Of a DNA stretch of 64,000 nt, positions 25,545 to 32,070 are shown piece by piece. Source of the stretch: Bacteroidales bacterium UBA5536 (GTDB taxonomy: Bacteria > Bacteroidota > Bacteroidia > Bacteroidales > F082); contig DINQ01000008.1 in the NCBI GenBank assembly GCA_002426795.1, forward strand, positions 310,001 through 374,000, given 5' to 3'. The translations under genes were made by a program, and so were the position numbers. The notes beneath the pieces are model-generated. The model searched no databases. It worked only from the letters and a program-made list of their open reading frames with translations, and had not been told where the DNA came from. Position 1 is the stretch's first letter; every line of letters starts with the position of its first letter.

Positions 25545-26024
25545 ATGATCAAAAAATCTCTCACCCTATTTGCATCAATTCTGCTCATTTTTGCAGGATG
25601 CTCTAGCACAACCGGAAAGCAGTCGGTTGAAAATGAAAAAATAACTGTCGAAAACGAGGCAGGTAAACCTATTCACCTGACTTATGATATGTTTCTTGAA
25701 AAAGTCTGGAACTTCGAGCAAAACCCACAAAACTGGAAGTTTGAAGGAGAAATTCCAGCTGTAATCGACTTTTATGCCGATTGGTGTCAACCCTGTAAGC
25801 GCATTGCGCCAATTATGGAAAAGCTTGCCAAAGATTATGAAGGGCGCCTGAATGTTTACAAGATTGATGTAGATGATGAACAAAAGCTGGCTGCTGTTTT
25901 TCGTGTTCAAAGTATACCGGCTGTTTTGTTCACGCCTGTTGACGGGCAACCTATGATGCAGGCCGGTGCCCTTACAGAAGAAATGTACGTTAAAATCATT
26001 GAAGAGCAATTGCTAAAAAAATAA
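25545..26024 (+). CDS. Thioredoxin-fold lipoprotein
   Basis: 159 residues with lipobox FAGCS (lipidated Cys19) and a thioredoxin domain (about 60-159). Active site W-C81-Q-P-C84 replaces the usual CGPC. The cis-proline is in VQSIPAVLF. It is therefore a periplasm-facing, membrane-attached oxidoreductase, either reducing (fed by a DsbD-like protein) or oxidising. It closely resembles the product of the next gene, including the segment NWKFEGEIPAVIDFYADWCQ, so the pair arose by duplication with a change of compartment. Confidence 0.88.
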   Translation: MIKKSLTLFASILLIFAGCSSTTGKQSVENEKITVENEAGKPIHLTYDMFLEKVWNFEQNPQNWKFEGEIPAVIDFYADWCQPCKRIAPIMEKLAKDYEGRLNVYKIDVDDEQKLAAVFRVQSIPAVLFTPVDGQPMMQAGALTEEMYVKIIEEQLLKK

Positions 26025-26059
26025 GTCAACAAATAATCATTTCAATACCTATTTCTATA

Positions 26060-26413
26060 ATGGAACACTTAACAAAAGACACTTTTCTCGTAAAAGTTTT
26101 CAATTACGAACAAAACAAGGATTGGAAATTCGAAGGCGAATTACCTTGTTTGATTGATTTTTATGCCGATTGGTGCCAACCATGCAAAATGGTCGCCCCG
26201 ATTCTTGAAGAATTACAGAAAGAATATGATGGCAAAATCAATATCTATAAAATTGATACCGAAGCTGAAACTGAATTAGCTTCTGCATTTGGTATCAGAA
26301 GCATTCCTTCGTTGCTTTTTATCCCAAAAGAAGGACAACCACAAATGGCCATGGGCGCTTTACCAAAAGACAGCCTGAAAAAAGCCATTGACGATGTACT
26401 ATTGAAAAACTAA
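26060..26413 (+). CDS. Cytoplasmic thioredoxin with WCQPC active site
   Basis: 117 residues, no signal sequence. Thioredoxin fold with active site W-C39-Q-P-C42 and cis-Pro in IRSIPSLLF. It has about 20 extra residues before the first strand compared with E. coli TrxA, shared with the lipoprotein upstream (35-base gap, same operon). It probably reduces cytoplasmic disulfides. trxB is in this window at 30720 but not adjacent. Confidence 0.92.
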   Translation: MEHLTKDTFLVKVFNYEQNKDWKFEGELPCLIDFYADWCQPCKMVAPILEELQKEYDGKINIYKIDTEAETELASAFGIRSIPSLLFIPKEGQPQMAMGALPKDSLKKAIDDVLLKN

Positions 26414-26429
26414 TTCAATCCTGATCTTT

Positions 26430-26462
26430 AGGCCGTTTTCATCGTGAGAACGGCCTTTTTTT
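26430..26462 (+). terminator. Intrinsic terminator after the thioredoxin pair
   Basis: Stem AGGCCGTTTTC (26430-26440) with GAGAACGGCCT (26446-26456), one G-T wobble, followed by T7. Confidence 0.92.
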
Positions 26463-26477
26463 ATGTCGTAAAAATGG

Positions 26478-26485
26478 TAATTTTG
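26478..26485 (+). promoter_or_regulatory. -7 element TAATTTTG four bases from a start codon
   Basis: TAATTTTG ends four bases before the ATG at 26490, the same layout as at 2049 and 44662-44669. Suggests a leaderless transcript for the WbqC-like gene. Confidence 0.5.
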
Positions 26486-26489
26486 CTGC

Positions 26490-27140
26490 ATGATTCCTGA
26501 AAAGAACCTATTGCTTTCTACGGCATATTTTCCGCCGTTAAGCTATTGTAGCCTATTGACGCAAAGCAAACAGCTTTTTATTGAGGCACAGGAAACTTAT
26601 CCCAAACAGACCTACCGAAACAGGTGCATCATACTGACTGCCAATGGACTTCAAAACCTGACAGTGCCGGTAAAAAAACCCAACGGAAATCACACCCGAA
26701 CATGTGATGTGAAAATTTCTTACGACGAGGATTGGCAGAATCAACACCAGAAAGCCCTCTTGTCTGCCTACAGCGCGGCGCCTTTCTTCGACCATTACAT
26801 AGATTTCTTTGCTCCTGTTTTCGAAAAAAAACACAGTTTTCTGCTCGATCTTAATCAGGAAATACTGACATTGTTGCAGCAGATTTTGCGAATGAATCAG
26901 TTAGTTCGTTTTACTGAAACCTTTGAAAAGAGATCCATAAATTGTATTGATGCACGCTTCCTCATTCACCCGAAAAAAACACAAAACCAATTGATTACTG
27001 AGCCTTACTATCAGGTTTTCAGTGACCGTTTTGGTTTTCAGCCAGATCTGAGTATTTTGGATTTACTGTTTAACGAAGGGCCTCAGGCTGTTTCATACAT
27101 AAATAAGATGTATAAAATCAATCAGGATAGGCTATCCTGA
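26490..27140 (+). CDS. WbqC-like family protein
   Basis: 216 residues. The start LLLSTAYFPPLSYCSLL and TYRNRCIILTANGLQNLTVPVKK, plus the KISYDEDWQNQHQKALLSAYSAAPFFDHYIDF block, are the WbqC family (PF08889-type). Members are found in O-antigen and surface-polysaccharide loci and as orphans in Bacteroidetes. Biochemical function is uncertain to me. The last 23 bases overlap the 3' end of the convergent HD-domain gene. Confidence 0.85.
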   Translation: MIPEKNLLLSTAYFPPLSYCSLLTQSKQLFIEAQETYPKQTYRNRCIILTANGLQNLTVPVKKPNGNHTRTCDVKISYDEDWQNQHQKALLSAYSAAPFFDHYIDFFAPVFEKKHSFLLDLNQEILTLLQQILRMNQLVRFTETFEKRSINCIDARFLIHPKKTQNQLITEPYYQVFSDRFGFQPDLSILDLLFNEGPQAVSYINKMYKINQDRLS

Positions 27141-29181
27141 CATGATAGATATTCATCAACTTCTTCTTCAACACTTTCTTAACAGTGTTAATCTCTTTCA
27201 GTGTAATATTTGAATTGATGAACTGATTGGTTTCCATCTGTTTGCCAATAATATTTTCGACCAGATCGTTAAGTTTTTGTTCGGAAGGTGTTTTGATGCT
27301 TCTAGATGCAGCCTCAACTGAATCGGCCATCATCACAACCGCTGTTTCTTTAGAAAAGGGTATTGGACCGTGGTAGCTGAAATCTCTTTCATCAAGCGAA
27401 AGTCCAGGGTTTTGCTTCTGTTCCAGAAAATAAAAATACTCTACTCTCCTGTTTCCATGATGAGTCCTGATAAAATCAATGATTTGCTCTGGCAGATGTG
27501 CTTTTCGGGCCTTCTCAATTCCTTTGGTAACATGATCGATAATGATTCTGGCACTCTCTGCTGACGAAATGTCATCATGAGGGTTATACCCACCCATTTG
27601 ATTTTCAATAAAATACAATGGATTTTCCATTTTCCCGATATCGTGATAAAGCGCACCGGTTCGCGCAAGTAAGGTATCTCCACCTATCTCATAAAGCGCT
27701 TCTTCCGACAGATTTGCAACCTGCATCGAATGCTGGAAAGTGCCTGGAGCTACCAAAGCCAACTGCCTTAGCAGTGGACTGTTGGTATTGCTCAATTCTA
27801 GCAATGACAAATCCGTGAGCAACCCAAACATTCTTTCCAGAAAATAGATTAGCGGAAGGGCCAACATCGTGAACAAGGCATTCAAGGCAAACGAACCGAG
27901 CACGAGTGTATCTATTGTTTGCAAGTTTCCTTCCTGAATTAGCGTAAAACCCAGGTATACAAAAGCATATGCCAGAAAAATAAATACAGAACTTCTGAAA
28001 TAGTATGTGCGTTTGTTGTGGTTCACCAGACTGAAAAGCACTACAAAGCCAATAATAAACTGCAGAAAAACAAACTGATAAGGATTTGGAACCACCAGTG
28101 CAATTAGGGTGATGGTGAGCAGATGTACCATCATGGTGATGCGCGTGTCGAAAAAAGTAATTAAAATGATGGGTAATAAGCCGATTGGCATAAGTAAAAT
28201 CAGTGAAGGCCGATACTGAAGGATCAGAAATGATGGAATACTCATCATCAACATGAGCAGTAAAATAAGATTAATTTTCTTCAACTCTTCAAAAACTTCC
28301 CGCCTTATAATTCGCAGAAAAAAGAAAAGTGCAACGAAAATGGCAGCAACCAAAATTAACTGGCCACCCATCAAAGCATTCTGCTGAGCAGTAGTTCCAA
28401 CCCTGCGCTCGTATTCTTTACGTAGTGAATTCAAAATAGCAAATTTCTGGTCATCAACCAGCTCACCTTCGTTGATGATGAGTTCATCCTTTTGCACCAT
28501 GCCATAGGTAGGAGAAACATCCTCCAATGCCTGCTCCTGCTCTTTGAGTGTTGTGGTTTCACTGTAAACCAAGTTCTGCACAAATCCGTTAGCCAGAAGT
28601 TTACTAATCAACGCTTTATCAACGTGATCCGCTGTGTCAATCCACATTTTGGCATATTCAAAAGCCGACTTAATCGTAAACACATTTTTTAAAGGCTCAG
28701 GTTTCACAACCATATTTTTTACCATGTTTACCATGGCATGCTCGGTCTTGTTATCCAGCACTTTATGATAAGCAATTACTCCTTTTCCCTGTATCGAATC
28801 ATATAAACTGAGTAAATATGCCAATTGTTTTTGCTTGGGCAAATGGCCATCTTTGCGTTTTTGCCATTGTTGCAAAAAACTTTCCTCCAGCTTCGAACGA
28901 CCGTTCTTTGTTTCCTGTTCCTGAAAAATAAAATACGGATACACTTTGCTCAAAGCCTTGTTTCGTTCATCGCGGAGCCTGTCGGCAGATTTGTAGATCG
29001 CGAAATCGAAAGGCGCAAAAACAGTTTCCTGCTGCCATGGTTTACCTTTCTGGAATTCGTATTTAAACTTGCCTTCGCGGGGCATAAACCACAAAACCAG
29101 CACAATAGCAATTATGAAAACACTGATTTTCAGTATTTCATAATATTGATGCTGCACAAAGCTGATGAATCTCTGAAACAT
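27118..29181 (-). CDS. 7TM receptor with HD domain, PgpH-like cyclic-di-AMP phosphodiesterase
   Basis: 687 residues: one N-terminal transmembrane helix (about 17-33), an extracytoplasmic region (about 40-265, 7TMR-HDED type), seven hydrophobic helices (about 275-460), and a cytoplasmic HD domain (about 480-640) with GALYHDIGKM, HVTKGIEKARK and RTHHGNRRVEY, whose His/Asp residues bind metals. This arrangement is that of Listeria PgpH, which hydrolyses c-di-AMP. Length is typical. Function is inferred from architecture. Its 3' end overlaps the convergent WbqC-like gene by 23 bases. Confidence 0.9.
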   Translation of the reverse strand: MFQRFISFVQHQYYEILKISVFIIAIVLVLWFMPREGKFKYEFQKGKPWQQETVFAPFDFAIYKSADRLRDERNKALSKVYPYFIFQEQETKNGRSKLEESFLQQWQKRKDGHLPKQKQLAYLLSLYDSIQGKGVIAYHKVLDNKTEHAMVNMVKNMVVKPEPLKNVFTIKSAFEYAKMWIDTADHVDKALISKLLANGFVQNLVYSETTTLKEQEQALEDVSPTYGMVQKDELIINEGELVDDQKFAILNSLRKEYERRVGTTAQQNALMGGQLILVAAIFVALFFFLRIIRREVFEELKKINLILLLMLMMSIPSFLILQYRPSLILLMPIGLLPIILITFFDTRITMMVHLLTITLIALVVPNPYQFVFLQFIIGFVVLFSLVNHNKRTYYFRSSVFIFLAYAFVYLGFTLIQEGNLQTIDTLVLGSFALNALFTMLALPLIYFLERMFGLLTDLSLLELSNTNSPLLRQLALVAPGTFQHSMQVANLSEEALYEIGGDTLLARTGALYHDIGKMENPLYFIENQMGGYNPHDDISSAESARIIIDHVTKGIEKARKAHLPEQIIDFIRTHHGNRRVEYFYFLEQKQNPGLSLDERDFSYHGPIPFSKETAVVMMADSVEAASRSIKTPSEQKLNDLVENIIGKQMETNQFINSNITLKEINTVKKVLKKKLMNIYHVRIAYPD

Positions 29182-29333
29182 GAATTTTGATCGTTTAATG
29201 CATTAGGCAAACAATATGGCGAAATCAGAGTGCAAATCTACAATTTTAATGATAAACATTTCAAATCATGAACTTTATGCCATGAATCCTGCGAAAAGCA
29301 TTTCTCTCCTTTATTTTATGGAATTGCTTTTAG

Positions 29334-29341
29334 TACTTTTG
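29334..29341 (+). promoter_or_regulatory. Probable -7 element for the NlpC/P60 gene
   Basis: TACTTTTG on the plus strand, 47 bases upstream of the ATG at 29389. Confidence 0.5.
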
Positions 29342-29388
29342 TCATAACACAAGAAACGCTGCCAGATCAAATAGAAACATTAAATACC

Positions 29389-30174
29389 ATGCAACCCAAT
29401 TCAGGAATCTGTATTTTAACGGCTATCCCACTTCGGGCAACCCCCTCTGACAAAGCAGAAATGGTGACTCAAATGCTGTTTGGTGAAACCTATCAGATTG
29501 AAGATAGCCAATCAAAATGGCTTTTGATCAAACTAGACGATGACGGCTATGAGGGTTGGATGGACAGTAGCCAACATGAATCCATCGCATCCGATCACTT
29601 AGCTATCATCAAGAATTCGAAAAAACTTCAGATGACAGGAATTATAGGTGCTTTTAAATCTGAAAATGGCTTCATCAATCTTAGTTTTGGCAGTCGAATA
29701 GTTATTGAACCTAAAATCCTTTATAGTGGTTTTAATGATATTACTGATGATAATTTGCAGCCTGTACCAGACGCTTTTGATGCAAAAAAGCTTGTCGAAT
29801 ACGCAAAATTATTTGTAAATACACCCTATTTGTGGGGGGGAAAGACTGCATTTGGCATTGATTGCTCGGGCTTTACGCAGATCATTGCCAAAGCATCTGG
29901 TTTAATGCTACCACGCGATGCCTACCAGCAAGCCGATTATGGCACAACAATCGATTTTTTTCAGGAAGCACAACCTGGCGATTTTGCCTTTTTCGACAAT
30001 GAGGAAGGTCGTATCACGCATGTAGGTATAGTTGCAGAAAATGGCACAATTATTCACGCTTCAGGAAAAGTCCGTATCGATGCACTCGACCATCATGGGA
30101 TTTTTCATGCCGAACGAAAAACCTATACGCATCAGCTGAGATTTATCAAACGCATTGCCGAAGCTCAGATTTGA
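29389..30174 (+). CDS. NlpC/P60 cysteine peptidase with SH3 domains
   Basis: 261 residues. The N-terminal part (1 to about 125) has SH3-like segments (CILTAIPLRATPSDKAEMVTQ). The C-terminal C40 domain (about 135-261) has Cys159 in FGIDCSGF, His211 in RITHVGIV and a third polar residue in IIHASG. Domain order matches the dipeptidyl-peptidase VI/YkfC group, which cuts gamma-D-Glu-diaminopimelate bonds in peptidoglycan-derived peptides. There is no signal peptide, fitting cytoplasmic recycling of muropeptides. A run of seven G at 29834-29840 could be a sequencing or slippage hot spot, but the frame is intact. Confidence 0.9.
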   Translation: MQPNSGICILTAIPLRATPSDKAEMVTQMLFGETYQIEDSQSKWLLIKLDDDGYEGWMDSSQHESIASDHLAIIKNSKKLQMTGIIGAFKSENGFINLSFGSRIVIEPKILYSGFNDITDDNLQPVPDAFDAKKLVEYAKLFVNTPYLWGGKTAFGIDCSGFTQIIAKASGLMLPRDAYQQADYGTTIDFFQEAQPGDFAFFDNEEGRITHVGIVAENGTIIHASGKVRIDALDHHGIFHAERKTYTHQLRFIKRIAEAQI

Positions 30175-30306
30175 TAAGTCTCCGGTAAATTATTTGGCAA
30201 TTTGGCAGCTTTTTTCGATTTACAATTAAATCGCTTAATTATCACTAATTGGCATGATTTATGATAAGGTTTAGGAAAACTTATTTTAACCTTAAAACGA
30301 ATAAAA

Positions 30307-30657
30307 ATGGTATTACCTACTCCTTTAAAGCATGTTGAAACTGCTGATCACTTGTCAAAAATCATCAGCGAAAATGAAAACGTTATGGTTTGCTGCGGTC
30401 GTATGGGACCAATGTGCGTACCGGTATACGGTGTCATGGAAGAACTTCAGGATGAATATACACATGTGGCTTTTTACGATATGATGTTCGATTCACCTGA
30501 AGCACGGGCAATCCGCAATCTGCCTGAATGTGCCAGTTTCATGGGACTTCCTTTTACTGTGTACTTCAAAAATGGAAAAGTAGCCGCCGCTACCAGCAGT
30601 ATTCAATCACGTAGTCAGATTACCTCCATTCTCGACAAAGAGTTTGGAAAAGCATAA
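30307..30657 (+). CDS. Atypical thioredoxin-like protein beside trxB
   Basis: 116 residues with the thioredoxin fold outline: helix, strand VMVCCGRMGPMC, helix VMEELQDEY, strand HVAFYDM, and cis-Pro region MGLPFTVYFKNGK. The active site is unusual: the Trp-Cys-Gly-Pro-Cys motif is replaced by Cys29-Cys30 followed by Gly-Arg-Met-Gly-Pro-Met-Cys37, a CxxxxxxC arrangement. A further Cys is in PECASF (about residue 75). The gene is 62 bases upstream of trxB, so TrxB may reduce it. The specific role is unknown. Confidence 0.75.
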   Translation: MVLPTPLKHVETADHLSKIISENENVMVCCGRMGPMCVPVYGVMEELQDEYTHVAFYDMMFDSPEARAIRNLPECASFMGLPFTVYFKNGKVAAATSSIQSRSQITSILDKEFGKA

Positions 30658-30670
30658 AATATCTCTCTCA

Positions 30671-30703
30671 AAACCCACATGCTATCCATGCGGGTTTCTA
30701 ATT
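30671..30703 (+). terminator. Weak hairpin between the Trx-like gene and trxB
   Basis: AAACCCACATG (30671-30681) pairs with CATGCGGGTTT (30687-30697) with one mismatch, followed by CTAATTTT. Possibly a partial terminator that sets the ratio of the two genes. Confidence 0.55.
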
Positions 30704-30719
30704 TTAAGATATTGTTAGC

Positions 30720-31667
30720 ATGAAAACGCATTATAACACAATCATCATTGGCGCAGGCCCTGCGGGATTGACTGCAGGAATTTACCTGGCACGGGCAAAA
30801 TCAAGCACTTTGATTCTTGATTCAGGAGTTGCCGGCGGACAGATGATTCTGACGCACGAAATTGCCAATTACCCGGGTATTGAGAGCATTTCGGGTTATC
30901 AACTCAGCAGTAATATGCGTAATCAGGCCAAAAAGTTTGGTTGCGATATTATGTCGGGTATCGAGATTGTTTCGATCGATTTCGAATCAACACTCAAAAG
31001 CCTGACACTCTCGAATGGAAAATCATTTAGTGCTGACACCATCATTTTATCGACCGGTGGACGAAGCAGAACCTTAGGCGTTCCTGGTGAATCCAATTTC
31101 AAAGGAAGAGGAATCAGCTATTGCGCAACCTGTGATGGCGACTTTTTCCAAGACAAAGAAATTGCAGTTGTAGGTGGAGGCAACACGGCACTTGAAGAAG
31201 CTGTTTCACTGACAAAATACGCATCAAAAATCACATTGATTCATCAGTTTGATCATTTTCAGGCATTTAAACACGCTGAAGAGGAAGTAAAATCCAACGA
31301 CAAAATTGACATACAGCTAAACTCAAAAATCGTTGCCTTCAATGGCAACGAGAAACTAGAATCTGTTATCGTTGAAAATTTACTGACCCACGAACAATAC
31401 GAGCTGAGGCTTGATGGTGTTTTTATTTTCATTGGTTATGAGGCAAATACAGATTTCTTACGGGGAAAATGTATTGCATTGAATGAGCGAAACGAAATCA
31501 TTACGAATGAAAAACTGGAAACTAACATCCCAGGTGTTTTTGCTGCCGGAGATGCTTTACAGAAGCGATTCAGGCAAATTACAACCGCTGTTTCTGATGG
31601 CACCATTGCTGCATTGTATGCTCTGGAATACATCAATCAGCAGAAACAAAAAACAGTTACGGCCTAA
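30720..31667 (+). CDS. trxB: Thioredoxin reductase
   Basis: 315 residues. FAD-binding GAGPAGLTAG near the N-terminus, redox-active C135-AT-C138 in YCATCDGDFF, NADPH-binding GGGNTALEEA, and the C-terminal FAD motif GVFAAGDALQKRFRQI. All features of low-molecular-weight TrxB are present. It probably reduces the thioredoxins in this window. Start is near the hairpin at 30671-30703. Confidence 0.96.
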   Translation: MKTHYNTIIIGAGPAGLTAGIYLARAKSSTLILDSGVAGGQMILTHEIANYPGIESISGYQLSSNMRNQAKKFGCDIMSGIEIVSIDFESTLKSLTLSNGKSFSADTIILSTGGRSRTLGVPGESNFKGRGISYCATCDGDFFQDKEIAVVGGGNTALEEAVSLTKYASKITLIHQFDHFQAFKHAEEEVKSNDKIDIQLNSKIVAFNGNEKLESVIVENLLTHEQYELRLDGVFIFIGYEANTDFLRGKCIALNERNEIITNEKLETNIPGVFAAGDALQKRFRQITTAVSDGTIAALYALEYINQQKQKTVTA

Positions 31668-31686
31668 ACCAAATTAAGTTTTCTTT

Positions 31687-31717
31687 AAAAGCCTCCTTGC
31701 CATCAGGGAGGCTTTTT
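31687..31717 (+). terminator. Intrinsic terminator of trxB
   Basis: AAAAGCCTCC (31687-31696) pairs with GGAGGCTTTT (31707-31716), T-tract follows. Confidence 0.92.
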
Positions 31718-31802
31718 TACTTTTAAGGCAAAACTTATCTAGACTATTTACAAATTGGCTCAAAATTTTTCAGTTTTGAAAATAGCCTTAATTTTGCCCT
31801 GA

Positions 31803-31932
31803 ATTATTCTTCGGGGCAGGGTGAAATTCCCGATCGGCGGTAAAGTCCGCGAACCCAAATTTGGTTACAAATAAGGGTTGAACCGTTGCAATTACGGTAC
31901 CGACAGTTAAAGTCTGGATGGGAGGAGAATAA
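31803..31932 (+). ncRNA. FMN riboswitch (RFN element)
   Basis: The RFN landmarks are all present in order: TTCTTCGGGGCAGGGTGAAA, then CGGCGGTAAAGTCCGCGA, ACCGACAGTTAAAGTCTGGA and TGGGAGGAGAATAA. The closing P1 stem pairs TTATTCT (31804-31810) with AGAATAA. Between P3 and P4 a variable stem contains CCCAAAT/GGTTACAAATAAGGG. The next gene on the strand is a TonB-dependent receptor, not a riboflavin biosynthesis gene. A separate terminator-like hairpin follows at 32023-32057. Confidence 0.95.
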
Positions 31933-32022
31933 GCTAATGTGCACGCACGACTTTTTTGTCGTGGTTTGTTGTTTTACCTTATTTTGGTTTAATAACATCA
32001 TCATTGGTTATTTACAATGGTT

Positions 32023-32057
32023 TGCCCCGAAGATGTAATGCTGGGGCATTTTTTTTT
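32023..32057 (+). terminator. Candidate riboswitch-controlled terminator
   Basis: TGCCCC (32023-32028) pairs with GGGGCA (32043-32048), 14-base loop, followed by nine T. It ends 13 bases before the receptor ATG. GGGGCA also occurs at the start of the RFN element. This suggests transcription termination when FMN is bound; the antiterminator partner is not obvious. Confidence 0.7.
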
Positions 32058-32070
32058 GTAAATAATTGAT

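Noticed and set aside
29834..29840. Run of seven G as a possible frameshift in the NlpC/P60 gene
   Set aside because: The reading frame and catalytic motifs continue intact on both sides.
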